Below are positions 42,480 through 51,193 of a stretch of DNA of 64,000 nt, in pieces. Numbering within the stretch: position 1 is the stretch's first letter; every line of letters begins with the position of its first letter. Made by a program: the position numbers and the translations under genes. Location of the stretch: NCBI RefSeq assembly GCF_039839785.1, contig NZ_JBDOQT010000001.1, positions 2,666,001 through 2,730,000 of the forward strand, in the 5' to 3' direction. Origin of the DNA: Pelagibius sp. CAU 1746. Lineage in GTDB: Bacteria > Pseudomonadota > Alphaproteobacteria > Kiloniellales > Kiloniellaceae. The notes under the pieces were generated by a model, which was given only the letters and a program-made list of their open reading frames with translations, did not search any database and was not told the origin of the DNA.

Positions 42480-43349
42480 TCAATTCTGCGGGGGCATCGG
42501 TATATCATAGGCTTTGCTCAGAGCTTCAGCCCTTTCCTTAATAGCCTGATGATAGGATGCGCCATACTCGACATCGTTGCTGCAGGCGTAGCTTAGAAAA
42601 CGGTTCTTTTCCGAGAAGACCAGATAAAGCCAAATGTCTGCCAGCACCGGGTTCCTATCTACGCCCTCACCATAGCAGTAGGCACTTGATACAACCTCAT
42701 ACCCCCAGGGCTCGCCATTTGCAGCGGCCCGCATGCCCCAGTAGAAAGCTTCGCGCTGCAATGCTTCCTCATTGGAATAGCCGAAAGGGTTAGTGGATAC
42801 CGCCAAATCACCCTGAGCCGCACCATACCCCTGCTGCGCGGACCTGAGGATAAAACCCCGAGCCCTTTCCTTATCCTTCTCTACGCCCTTTCCCGCGGAA
42901 AAAAGCCTGCCGACCTCATATTGAGCTTCCGCGTCCCCCGCCTCTGCGAGCGGGAGCCATTCCTGAAGCGCTGTTTCGAAGCGACCAGATTCGTATAGCT
43001 CCATACCTTTCTCGAACCGTGCTTGGTCCACTTCTGATCGCTTGGGCCGATAACGCTCGTCATATTCGCGCAGGTCGATTGGGCCGGTCGCCACGAGCCG
43101 GTTCTCCTCTGCCTCTTTGGCCTCCATCATCGCTTTTGCGAGGGCGGCGACGAAGCGGGCGGTTTTATCTCCCTGCTCGGCCAGGGGCTGAACTTCCCGG
43201 TAGGCAGCTTCGTAGTTGCCTTCTTCCAAGGCGCGGGCTGCGAGATCCAGGTCGGCTGCCTCCGCCGGGAAACCGGCCAGCAAGAAGACCGCGGCCAATA
43301 GGGCATAGGAACCGCTTCTCACTGCGCTGGAGTGGAGATGTGACAGCAT
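42480..43349 (-). CDS. Secreted Sel1-like repeat immunity protein 2
   Basis: 289 residues with a signal peptide (GSYALLAAVFLLAGFPAEAA, cleaved near 31) and Sel1-like repeats (LAARALEEGNYEAAYREVQP; EAGDAEAQYEVGRLFSAGKG; ARGFILRSAQQGYGAAQGDL). It shares with the first immunity protein the string TGPIDLREYDERYR, a middle YCYGEGVDRNPVLADIWLYL segment and the end KERAEALSKAYDIP. The variable region differs, as expected for a different cognate tip (silent cassette 1). It has its own LexA-box promoter at 43410-43447, so it should be expressed although the toxin is silent. Confidence 0.72.
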   Translation of the reverse strand: MLSHLHSSAVRSGSYALLAAVFLLAGFPAEAADLDLAARALEEGNYEAAYREVQPLAEQGDKTARFVAALAKAMMEAKEAEENRLVATGPIDLREYDERYRPKRSEVDQARFEKGMELYESGRFETALQEWLPLAEAGDAEAQYEVGRLFSAGKGVEKDKERARGFILRSAQQGYGAAQGDLAVSTNPFGYSNEEALQREAFYWGMRAAANGEPWGYEVVSSAYCYGEGVDRNPVLADIWLYLVFSEKNRFLSYACSNDVEYGASYHQAIKERAEALSKAYDIPMPPQN

Positions 43350-43409
43350 TTCTAGTCTCCGCCGGCCGGGCTAGCCACGGCCTGAAGGTTCATTGTCGAA
43401 AGTCCAACC

Positions 43410-43447
43410 ACTCTACCGTTGATTGTTTTCTTGTTCAATCTTTGTTC
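43410..43447 (-). promoter_or_regulatory. Immunity promoter with LexA box, copy 2
   Basis: Minus strand TTGAAC (43438-43433), 17-bp spacer, TAGAGT (43415-43410). The SOS box GTTCAATCTTTGTTC lies at 43433-43447. It drives the gene at 42480-43349. Confidence 0.72.
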
Positions 43448-43457
43448 TTTTGGGCGT

Positions 43458-44765
43458 GAGCTCGCGGAGGAGGAGGCGGCACAGGAGGCCCTTGGCCTGA
43501 CGCCGGACCAGCAGAACGCGCTGACCAAGGACGAGCGCACCCGGTTCATCGCCGGGCTGCGGCAGATGACGCCGGAGCAGCGCGCCGCCGCGTTGAAGGA
43601 ATTGCAGGCGGCCTACGGCGATCAGGCCGGCGCGGTGATGGCCGACCTGGTTGAGGCCGGGCTGCCGCTCAACGATTCCCTGACGGGTGATTCCGGCGGT
43701 GGCCCGGAGGTTTCCGGGCGGCTCGCCCAGGCAGGCGAAAGCCAGGGCGAGGCGAAGACGCCCGAAGGCGACGTGATCGAGGAGGCGACGGAGGGGGTGA
43801 TCGGGGAGGGGCAGGAGGCCGCAGGCCACAGCGCCGAGATCGAGGATAGAGAAGGTGCCGACAAAGGCGCGCCGCCGTTGCCCCTGCGGAAGCCGGTCCC
43901 GAAGCGTGTTTTCGACGAGCAGGAGGTGTTGCGCAGACACCGGGACTTATTCGTGAGTGATATCGACACGCAAGCGCTGGACCAAAGCCCAGATGACTTG
44001 CTCTTGCGGCGTCTCATTGCCCAGTTGGGGCAGGCTGCTGAGGAGGCCGGTGTGAGTGAGGATATGCGGCACCTGGCCATAAAGCTTGGTGTCAAGAAAC
44101 TCATTGTAGAAGGCAATGGGCCACGGCGAGCGCATAGACTAGCAGCGGATGAGGCCGGTATTGAATGGCTTGTGCCGTCACGTGGATACAGTTTCGACAA
44201 TTCCGCATTCCGTCCTCGAGAGCAAGAGTATGCAGTGGTTGAAGTGCAGGCATTCTTCGATGCGTTCGACATGGATTATGAGATAGAGGACGAAGCCGCA
44301 GCGGCTTTGCTATTGCCGGCGTTGCGCGAATTCTGGGGTACCCGGGAGGCCGCAAGATTGTATGGTGCGGCAGAATTTGAGCGCCGAATCGAAAACCTCG
44401 TCGCAGCCGGGATCCAGGCCGGTATCGACATCAAGCGGGGTGATGTCAGAGATCTTGCTTGGACTGCAATCGATGATCCCCTTCGTCTTCCTTGGGCTCA
44501 GACGAAATCTGAATTGAAGGTATCTCTTGGAAAACTAGCAGAACAAGTCGAAGCGGCGGGTGATATCGGCCTCATCCAGTCGCTAGGAGAAACCTTGCTC
44601 GACTTGGCGCCGGCCGGCGGAACCCTTGCCAAAGGGGCCAAGAAGGCAGGTACTGTGGCTTTTGATCTCTGGGGGATCGGCAGCGCCCTGACGACGGAGG
44701 AAGCCAGCGATCTCTTGGCCAAATCGGTGAAGGAACTCTTAAGGCGCGATTACCTAATACAATAG
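43458..44765 (+). pseudogene. Silent 5'-truncated ejection-protein toxin cassette 2
   Basis: Starts like cassette 1 (EEAAQEALGLTPDQQNALTK), carries the crossover repeat (43701-43770) and continues in a tip most like the active one: LAADEAGIEWLVPSRGYSFD, VQAFFDAFDMDYEIEDEAAA, EFWGTREAARLYGAAEFERR, ending SDLLAKSVKELLRRDYLIQ. Compare LAADEVGVEPLVASGNYSLD and DLSGTRHAVARYGATEMERI in the active gene. It lacks the virion part and start. It is convergent with the interrupted immunity gene 44787-45497. Confidence 0.72.
43701..43770 (+). repeat. 70-bp crossover repeat, silent cassette 2
   Basis: Matches 38628-38697 with a single T-to-C change. Same border between constant and variable coding sequence. 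Confidence 0.74.
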
Positions 44766-44786
44766 TTCCGGCTTCACCGCGGGACA

Positions 44787-45497
44787 TTATCTGAAAATCC
44801 ACTCGGGAGCGGCATCCATGACGTCTCTCGCAGGTGGAAGATCAAAGGCCTTGCGCCGAGCAATCGATCTTTCATGCAAATGCTTGGCGCGTTCGGGGTC
44901 GAAGTCTCTGCCAGGACCGCAGATAATGGGATCGGTATCTCTATTTCGATAGATGGCGCGGAGGAAGGGGTCGTCTTGACGCGCGATGATGTACCAGACA
45001 TCGGCCAAGTCGGTATCCCTATCAACGAAGATCCCCTTACAATAAATTTCAGCCAAAGCTTCGTATGCGGGCCCGACGCCTTTCAAGGCGGCCCGCATTA
45101 CCCAGCTGAAACCCACTGAGCCGTAGTCGCTCTTGCGGACGCCGGTCAAACCTAAGGGGTCTTCGAGCAGAGCCAGGATGGTACCCACTGTGTATTGGGC
45201 TCTTGGCTCTCCGGCCTTTGCGGCCTGCAAGAAAAAGTCCATTTTCTTCCTATGATCTCTTTCGACTCATTTGCCCCACATGTGCATGAGACCTAGGAAG
45301 TAGAGGGCCCGGCTATCACCCGCATTGGCTGCAGCTGTCCATTCCTTGTATGCAGTTGCAAAGTCATAATTCCTATAAGCTTTTTCCCCTTCTTCATATC
45401 CAGCGTCAGCGGGCGTTATCGCGGCGAAGAAGAGCACCGCGATGAGTATGCTGCATAGAATGTGTGACGGTTGGCCGCCGCGTGTATCTATCGGCAT
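44787..45497 (-). pseudogene. Sel1-like immunity protein 3, interrupted by an in-frame TGA
   Basis: The whole frame encodes a signal peptide (ILCSILIAVLFFAAITPADA) and Sel1-like repeats, but codon 45269-45267 is TGA within MWGK-stop-VERDHRKKMDFF. The Sel1 consensus predicts Gly (GGA) there, so one base change explains it. Frame is kept on both sides. The downstream part (YTVGTILALLEDPLG; LAEIYCKGIFVDRD) ends near EWIFR. It would match silent cassette 2. The LexA-box promoter is still present. Confidence 0.75.
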
Positions 45498-45551
45498 GTT
45501 CCATCTCCGTTAGGCCGAGTGCTTCAAGCCGTCGTTCACGAGCGGCTAGTT

Positions 45552-45589
45552 ACTCTACCGGTGATTGCTTTTTTGTTCAATCTTTGTTC
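45552..45589 (-). promoter_or_regulatory. Immunity promoter with LexA box, copy 3
   Basis: Minus strand TTGAAC (45580-45575), 17-bp spacer, TAGAGT (45557-45552). SOS box GTTCAATCTTTGTTC at 45575-45589. Spacer bases differ from copies 1 and 2 while the boxes are unchanged, which argues for function. Confidence 0.72.
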
Positions 45590-45749
45590 TTTTTGACGTG
45601 AGGGCGGGCAACCTGCCCCCGAGAGACCACTTCCCAGGCCTTTTTGATCGGTCCCTCCGGCCGCAGCGGCTGTCACTCCGCGGCTTCCGAAACCCCACCC
45701 ACCTCTCATCCCCGGAGCAACCCACCATGAGTCCTGCCAGGAGCAGCGC

Positions 45750-47597
45750 ATGACGATCTCTACCACGACGGCCAAGAGCCGCTATGCCGGCGACGGCACG
45801 ACGACCAGCTTTCCCACAGGCTTCAAGTTCCTCGACAACGACCACGTGCGGGTCGTGTTGCGCAGTGCCGTCGGCGGCGAGACCCTCTGGACCGAAGGCA
45901 GCGAATACGCCCTGAGCGGCGCCGGGGCGCCGGGCGGCGGCACGGTGACGGTGAACACCAGCCCGACCGACTACACCCCGGCCGCGGGGGAGACCCTGGT
46001 GGTGAAGCTGGCCGTGCCGGCACGCCAGGAAACCTCCCTGCCGCTGGGCGGGGCCTTTCCCTCCACCGCCGTCGAAGGCATGGCCGACCTGGCCGCCCTG
46101 CGCGACCAGCAGGTCGAGGAGTCGCTGAGCCGGGCGCTGAAGTTCAAGGAGAGCACTGCGCTGGCCGACGTGGAGTTCCCGGAGCCGGAGGCGGGGAAGA
46201 TCCTGGGGGTGAAGCCTTCCGGGACCGAGCTGGAATGGCAGATCCCGCAGGAGGCGGCGGTGCCCTCCGGCGGCACCACCGGCCAGGCACTGCGCAAGGC
46301 CTCTGACGAAAGCTACGACGCCGAATGGTTCACGCTCGGCGCTCTGGCGGTGGTGAATACCATCGCCGCGGCGCAGATCGACGACGACGCTGTGGGCAAC
46401 GCCAAGCTGTCAAACATGGCCGAGGCGACCCTCAAGGGCCGGGCGGCCGGAGCAAGCGCCGGCGACCCGCAAGACCTGACGGCGGCGCAACTGCGCACGA
46501 TCCTGCAGACGGTGGATGGTGCGGGGTCCGGTCTCGACGCGGACCTTCTGGACGGCTTGGAGGCGGCGGCCTTTGAGCTGTCGGGCAACAAGGGTGTGGC
46601 CAATGGTTATGCCGCGCTCGACGGCGGCGGCAAGGTGCCGACGGTGCAGTTGCCGGACGCCGTGCTTGGCGCATTGCAGTATCAGGGCGCCTGGAACGCC
46701 GCGACGAACGCGCCGGCGCTCTCCGGCAGCGGCGGGGGCGGCAGCCAGGGCCATTACTACCGTGTCTCGGCGGCGGGGACGACGAGCCTCGACGGCGTTT
46801 CTCAGTGGAGCGTCGGGGACTATGTCGTCAACAATGGCGCCGCCTGGGAGAAGATCGACAACACGGACCAGGTCGTTTCCGTGCATGGCCGGCAAGGCGC
46901 CGTCGTCGCGAACAGCGGTGACTACAATGCCGGGCAGATTACCAATACGCCATTCGGTGGCGTCTCGGCGACAACGCTGCAGGCGGCGATCAATGAGCTC
47001 GATAGTGAAAAGCTGAGCGCGGGCCACGCCGGAAGCGGTGGTAGCGCGCATTCCAATGTGGTCGCAAGTGGAGCCGCAGGCTTTATGACCGGCAGCGATA
47101 AAGCCAAGCTGGACAGCATCGCTGCCGGGGCGGATGCCAATCCAGCCGTTGCAGGCCAAGTACAGGCCGAAGACGGCGCCAACACCACTCAGTACACCTG
47201 GACTCCGCAAAGGGTCCACCAGGCAGCGAAGGATGCAGTTCCCATCACTTTGATCGTCGCTGTCGGCGACGAAAGCACTGCGCTGACCACCGGCATCGGC
47301 AAGGTGACCTTCCGCCTCCCTCATGCCATGACCCTGAGCGGGGTGCGCGCTTCTTTGACGACGGCTTCCAGCTCCGGCGTCGTTTCGATCGATATCAATG
47401 AAGGCGGCTTGTCGGTGCTCTCCACGGTCATCACCATAGATGCCAATGAAAAAACCAGTACCACGGCGGCCACTGCCGCGGTGATCAGTGACAATAGCCT
47501 GGCCGATGACGCTGAGATTACTATCGACATCGATGCCGCCGGCACCAACGCCACCGGCCTCAAGATTGCGCTCATCGGTTATAAGACGGCGACATAG
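45750..47597 (+). CDS. Tail fibre protein (T7 gp17-like N-terminus)
   Basis: 615 residues behind CAGGAGC. The start TTAKSRYAGDGTTTSFPTGF and KFLDNDHVRVVLRSAVGG are the T7-like fibre domain that attaches to the nozzle; SLPLGGAFPSTAVEGMADLA is typical too. A repetitive shaft follows (SGNKGVANGYAALDGGGKVP; QVVSVHGRQGAVVANSGDYN). The C-terminal ~100 residues (VTFRLPHAMTLSGVRASLTT; LADDAEITIDIDAAGTNATG) form a beta-rich tip likely to bind the receptor. Confidence 0.85.
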   Translation: MTISTTTAKSRYAGDGTTTSFPTGFKFLDNDHVRVVLRSAVGGETLWTEGSEYALSGAGAPGGGTVTVNTSPTDYTPAAGETLVVKLAVPARQETSLPLGGAFPSTAVEGMADLAALRDQQVEESLSRALKFKESTALADVEFPEPEAGKILGVKPSGTELEWQIPQEAAVPSGGTTGQALRKASDESYDAEWFTLGALAVVNTIAAAQIDDDAVGNAKLSNMAEATLKGRAAGASAGDPQDLTAAQLRTILQTVDGAGSGLDADLLDGLEAAAFELSGNKGVANGYAALDGGGKVPTVQLPDAVLGALQYQGAWNAATNAPALSGSGGGGSQGHYYRVSAAGTTSLDGVSQWSVGDYVVNNGAAWEKIDNTDQVVSVHGRQGAVVANSGDYNAGQITNTPFGGVSATTLQAAINELDSEKLSAGHAGSGGSAHSNVVASGAAGFMTGSDKAKLDSIAAGADANPAVAGQVQAEDGANTTQYTWTPQRVHQAAKDAVPITLIVAVGDESTALTTGIGKVTFRLPHAMTLSGVRASLTTASSSGVVSIDINEGGLSVLSTVITIDANEKTSTTAATAAVISDNSLADDAEITIDIDAAGTNATGLKIALIGYKTAT

Positions 47598-47606
47598 GAG
47601 GTAGGT

Positions 47607-48338
47607 ATGGGCTTTCTCATCAACCCGGCCCGGTTCATCGCGACGGGAAGCGCTGAATGGACGCTGGAACAGTCAGCTTTCAACACTGTGAACGCCTACT
47701 CTACCGGGCAGGAAACACTAGCAGCGGTATTTGGTAGCGCTCCGACTGAGGGCAATCTCATCGTCGCTTGTTACGCCTCTACGGACTCTGGGTATCTAGA
47801 TCACGCCTCTCCTTCTATCAACGATCTCGCTGTCGCCATTGACCAAGCCCTAAACATGGGGTCGCCGGATAACGACTTTCTATCGAACGGCATTCACTAC
47901 AAGGTGGCAGGTGCTTCCGAGACTTCGACCTTCACGATGGATTTTGGTGTCGGCAACGGGCAGGACAATATGTCGCTGTTTCTCATGGAGTGGTCGGGGA
48001 ACGCTTCTAGTGGGTTGCTAGAGGGAACACCAGGATCGGCGTCCCTGATCAGCGGTACCAAGCAAACGACCTCTTCATCGGGGTCGACGACCACTTCCAA
48101 CAATAATTGCCTACTTGTGGCTTCTCACGGAGTCAGTGAAGGGCCCATTTCGTTCTCTTGGAATAACGGCTTTGTAAGTCGTCGTGAGTACGGCCTAAAC
48201 GTGACGGGTGTTGATATTGGTCATGGGGTGGCCACCAAGATCGCAGATGCCGCCAGCCACAGCACCGTTCTGACCATGTCGGGCGGGGGCGGGGCTGCTT
48301 TCGTTGGCGGGGCAATTGCTGCCTTCAACTCCGCATAG
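47607..48338 (+). CDS. Second tail-fibre/receptor-binding-type protein
   Basis: 243 residues, 9 bp after the fibre gene, behind AGGAGG. Beta-rich with many Ser, Thr and Gly: GNLIVACYASTDSGYLDHAS, FTMDFGVGNGQDNMSLFLME, ISGTKQTTSSSGSTTTSNNN, then a Gly-rich end. Similar jelly-roll-like proteins follow fibres in other phages. Receptor binding is inferred from position and composition. Confidence 0.6.
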   Translation: MGFLINPARFIATGSAEWTLEQSAFNTVNAYSTGQETLAAVFGSAPTEGNLIVACYASTDSGYLDHASPSINDLAVAIDQALNMGSPDNDFLSNGIHYKVAGASETSTFTMDFGVGNGQDNMSLFLMEWSGNASSGLLEGTPGSASLISGTKQTTSSSGSTTTSNNNCLLVASHGVSEGPISFSWNNGFVSRREYGLNVTGVDIGHGVATKIADAASHSTVLTMSGGGGAAFVGGAIAAFNSA

Positions 48339-48418
48339 CGGGATGTCGTGAACAATCAAAGGTTGACATCTTATCTGGTAGGAACAAGCATTTGGTTTTC
48401 CACCCTGAGAGGAACAAA

Positions 48419-49177
48419 GTGACTAACGTTCGCCCATCGTACTCTTTGGCGGCTCGCTCCTACCACGCCAGAACCCCTTATATCCCGGCGTTCTTCAAGT
48501 TCTTCGCGGCCAAACTGATCCATTGCCGCGACACCTCATTGCTTGATCTCGGAGCTGGGCCGGGTCCGTTGGCTGCGGGGTTCGCGCCTTATGTGAGCCG
48601 CGCAGTTCTTCTCGATTCCGACCCGTCAATGCTGGGTGAAGCGCGCTGCCGACGCTATGCCCTTGGTTGCGAGGTCACCTTTCTGGAATGCCCGATAGAG
48701 TTGATGCCGGAGGATGCAGGTGATTTCGATCTTGTTACCATTGGCCGGGCGCTCCACTGGCTTCCGCGCGAGGCGACACTAAAGCAGCTTTCCCGTCATG
48801 TCCGCGCCGGTGGCCACGTTATCGTCTGCGAGTCTGGCACCGTTGCACCCGAAACACCGTGGTATCCGGCCTTCCGCGCGGCACGCCATGGAACTTTTTC
48901 AGGCAAGGCGAGGGATCTTGGTCGGACGGCGCCGGCGTTTTTCTCGGACACTGACTTCCGGAACCTAGGTGAACGCGTCTGGCGCGCTGAGAACAGGATA
49001 TCGGTAGATACCTTGGTCGAGCGAATGTTCTCATATTCATTGTCCGGGCGTGACAAGCTGGGTGACGAGGCCGCAGCCCGGGAGGCGCAGCTACGCGAGA
49101 GCCTGGCACCCTATGAAACCCCACAGGGCGTGCACGAGGTCATCTATAACAGGGCTTTGGTCTTTCGCCGGATATAA
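48419..49177 (+). CDS. Class I SAM-dependent methyltransferase
   Basis: 252 residues from GTG 48419 (GAGAGGAAC upstream). Motif I is LLDLGAGPGPLAAGF, then AVLLDSDPSMLGEARCRR, and motif IV FDLVTIGRALHWL, as in small-molecule methyltransferases of the UbiE/BioC type. It lies between the fibre genes and the lysis-type genes, with a terminator behind it. Probably a moron (surface or metabolite modification) rather than a DNA methylase, since no target-recognition region or DNA-type catalytic motif is seen. Confidence 0.82.
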   Translation: MTNVRPSYSLAARSYHARTPYIPAFFKFFAAKLIHCRDTSLLDLGAGPGPLAAGFAPYVSRAVLLDSDPSMLGEARCRRYALGCEVTFLECPIELMPEDAGDFDLVTIGRALHWLPREATLKQLSRHVRAGGHVIVCESGTVAPETPWYPAFRAARHGTFSGKARDLGRTAPAFFSDTDFRNLGERVWRAENRISVDTLVERMFSYSLSGRDKLGDEAAAREAQLRESLAPYETPQGVHEVIYNRALVFRRI

Positions 49178-49207
49178 GCATCCCAAATCCCTCTTATTTT
49201 CGCAGAG

Positions 49208-49227
49208 CTCGCGAAAGCGGGTTTTTT
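49208..49227 (+). terminator. Intrinsic terminator after the methyltransferase gene
   Basis: CTCGC-GAAA-GCGGG (49208-49221) with a stable GAAA tetraloop and one G-T pair, followed by TTTTTT. Confidence 0.7.
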
Positions 49228-49793
49228 CGTTGTTGATATCGATGTCCAACCCAAGCGGCCTCGACTGGTCGTAGTATCCCAATTTTGTCGAGTTGGAGAT
49301 TCGCTGCTCTTGCAGCTGTGGTCATGCCGACACGCTCCCCGATTCATGGAGCAGCTTTGGTTGCTCAGGAGCGTACCTGACCTCCCTGCTGCCATGAATT
49401 GGGGCGTCCGCTGTGAGGTCCACGGCACGGCGACTAGTGGAAGTGGCGAACGTGTCCTTAGGACGATGTCGATCTCCGTCTCTGTGACGAGTCTGCTCGC
49501 TCGCCGATGCCCATCACTGGTGCAATCCCACGTAACGGTCTGAAACAGATGATGCCGCTGGAGAGTCGCTTCGTCCAGCTTGGGTTAGCTGCCGAATGCG
49601 ATCGCTTCTGGCGCTGGCGGCCGTGACCTATCGATGACGGCTGCAGCCAAAGCGGATAGACCAGACAGCGTTCAGCACCGCTACCGGTTCTTGTTTTGGC
49701 GCGATCAACCTCAGTTTGGCTCGCTGACGACAGGAAGGAGTTGAATCGCCTGGCTCGAAAAGGAGTCCCCAGTCCGCTGAATAGGAGTGCCAG
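49228..49793. other. Stretch without a supported gene
   Basis: About 560 bp between the terminator and the next small gene. Open frames on the minus strand have no start signals or domains and look like composition artefacts. It could be decayed phage DNA where an endolysin gene might be expected, but I find no recognisable remnant. Confidence 0.45.
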
Positions 49794-50111
49794 ATGACTC
49801 TTAGAGATTGGCCGCCTCTGGCGGCTGTGATCCCCATAGCATTGAGTGCAATCGGTCTGCCGGCGCCCGCTGGTGCCATCACGCTGCAGTGCGTGCCGCG
49901 CGAGGCGATCTTTGAGAACCTTGAACGGTCGAGCGGCGAGGTGCCGGCGCATGCCGGGGTGACGTCGACTGGCGCCCTCTTCGAGGTGCTGGTGAGCCCG
50001 GACGGCTCGTGGACGGCCTTCTTTACCTTTCCGGACGGGCTGACCTGTCCGGTGGCGACGGGCGAGGGCTGGCGCAGGGCGCCGGCGAGCGATCATGACC
50101 CTGCGGCTTAA
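49794..50111 (+). CDS. Small secreted protein of the phage lysis region
   Basis: 105 residues with a signal-like N-terminus (AAVIPIALSAIGLPAPAGA). The mature part is LQCVPREAIFENLERSSGEV, GALFEVLVSPDGSWTAFFTF, PDGLTCPVATGEGW with two cysteines. I recall similar small proteins in alphaproteobacterial phages and genomes, function unknown. Its stop overlaps the next gene by 17 bp. Confidence 0.6.
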   Translation: MTLRDWPPLAAVIPIALSAIGLPAPAGAITLQCVPREAIFENLERSSGEVPAHAGVTSTGALFEVLVSPDGSWTAFFTFPDGLTCPVATGEGWRRAPASDHDPAA

Positions 50112-50358
50112 CATGGGTGAGGACCGTATCGCGCGCGAGCAGGCCGGGATTGCCAACCAGAAGATCGACGCGCACGAAGACCGTTGCAGCGAACGCTGGC
50201 GCGAAGCCCGCGACGAGATGAAAGACCTGCGCCAACGCATCTTCGAAACCCGCACGGCCATGGAGCAGGGACACCGCCGGCTGACCGGCTGGGTCATCGG
50301 TGGCCAAGGCAGCATCATCCTGCTGCTCGCGGGCGTTCTGCTCTCCAAGACCCTTTAG
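50095..50358 (+). CDS. Small membrane-anchored coiled-coil protein (lysis region)
   Basis: 87 residues: a charged helical coiled coil (KIDAHEDRCSERWREARDEM) followed by one C-terminal transmembrane helix (GWVIGGQGSIILLLAGVLL). This is the layout of hemolysin XhlA-like or holin-accessory proteins. It overlaps the gene before it and precedes the holin-like gene. Confidence 0.6.
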   Translation: MTLRLNMGEDRIAREQAGIANQKIDAHEDRCSERWREARDEMKDLRQRIFETRTAMEQGHRRLTGWVIGGQGSIILLLAGVLLSKTL

Positions 50359-50473
50359 TCACCGGGCTCCCGCCTGCCTGTCCGGCATCTCTTTCGCCGG
50401 CCTGGGCATCGCACCGTCGGGTGCTTCTGCCGTCTGACGACACCTTCTTTATCGCAACCATCATGGAGAGATC

Positions 50474-50638
50474 ATGTTCACCGCCTACGACAAGGCGGCG
50501 GCCGCCGCTATCGGTACCGCCGCTACCACAGTCATCGCCGCGCTCACGACCCTGGACCCGGAGGTGGTCGGCGCCATTGGCACGCTGATCACCACCGGTC
50601 TGGTGTGGCTGATCCCCAACAAGCGATCGGCGGGGTAG
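50474..50638 (+). CDS. Holin-like small membrane protein
   Basis: 54 residues starting at ATG 50474 after GGAGAGATC. Two short hydrophobic stretches (AAAAIGTAATTVIAALTTL and VVGAIGTLITTGLVWLI) are separated by a DPE turn and followed by a basic tail (PNKRSAG). The size and hairpin topology fit small class II/III holins. No endolysin gene is adjacent. Confidence 0.55.
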   Translation: MFTAYDKAAAAAIGTAATTVIAALTTLDPEVVGAIGTLITTGLVWLIPNKRSAG

Positions 50639-50643
50639 CTCTC

Positions 50644-51114
50644 ATGCAAATAAGGATGCTTCGTGGCGTCGCTGCCGCCGTAGCCTGCGGACTTCTGCTC
50701 GGTGCCTGCAGCACTTTCGGGCCGACCGGGCAGCAGTCCCTCGATCCGAAAGACCGCAAGGAAGGTACGGAGGGCAGCTACAGCCCTTTCAACTGGTCGC
50801 CGGCCAACTATGCCGGCCTGACCGCCGGGCGCATTGTCTATCCCGGTGTCGACGGCGGCCCACCGGTTGTGGCGGAATGGCTTTCGGGCAAGGAAGCCGA
50901 GAGCGCGACGCTCAGCTTCGCGACGCCGGACGGCAACGTCATCACCTACAGCGCCGGGGGGCTCAAAGCCTTCGAAGGGCAATTGGCACGGGCCCAGGTG
51001 GAAAGCGACCTGGCCGAACAGCTATCCGACCTCTGGGAGAACATTACCCCTGAGATCCAGGCCGGGATGGTGGACGCGATCTGCCTTTATATTACCAAAG
51101 GCTTGTGTAGCTAA
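50644..51114 (+). CDS. Phage-region lipoprotein
   Basis: 156 residues from ATG 50644, 5 bp after the holin-like gene. The N-terminus MQIRMLRGVAAAVACGLLLG with lipobox LLGACS predicts acylation at Cys21. The mature part has PFNWSPANYAGLTAGRIVYP and an acidic helical C-terminus with two cysteines (AICLYITKGLCS). It could be a superinfection-exclusion or Rz1-like protein; I cannot decide. Last gene before the operon terminator. Confidence 0.65.
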   Translation: MQIRMLRGVAAAVACGLLLGACSTFGPTGQQSLDPKDRKEGTEGSYSPFNWSPANYAGLTAGRIVYPGVDGGPPVVAEWLSGKEAESATLSFATPDGNVITYSAGGLKAFEGQLARAQVESDLAEQLSDLWENITPEIQAGMVDAICLYITKGLCS

Positions 51115-51141
51115 TCGCTTTCCTTCGCGTTTGTCAGCAGC

Positions 51142-51175
51142 AATGGGGTCGCCCTAGGGCGGCCCCATTTTTTTT
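51142..51175 (+). terminator. Strong intrinsic terminator closing the phage late region
   Basis: AATGGGGTCGCCC and GGGCGGCCCCATT form a long stem (51142-51169) with a 3-nt loop, one mismatch and a run of eight T after CCCCA. It marks the right border of the phage transcript. The next gene is a host gene on the other strand. Confidence 0.85.
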
Positions 51176-51193
51176 GTGCCTTTTTTGCCGGTT

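Noticed and set aside
49458-50348. 296-codon minus-strand frame across the lysis-region genes
   Set aside because: Overlaps three plausible plus-strand small genes with signal or membrane segments; translation looks random.
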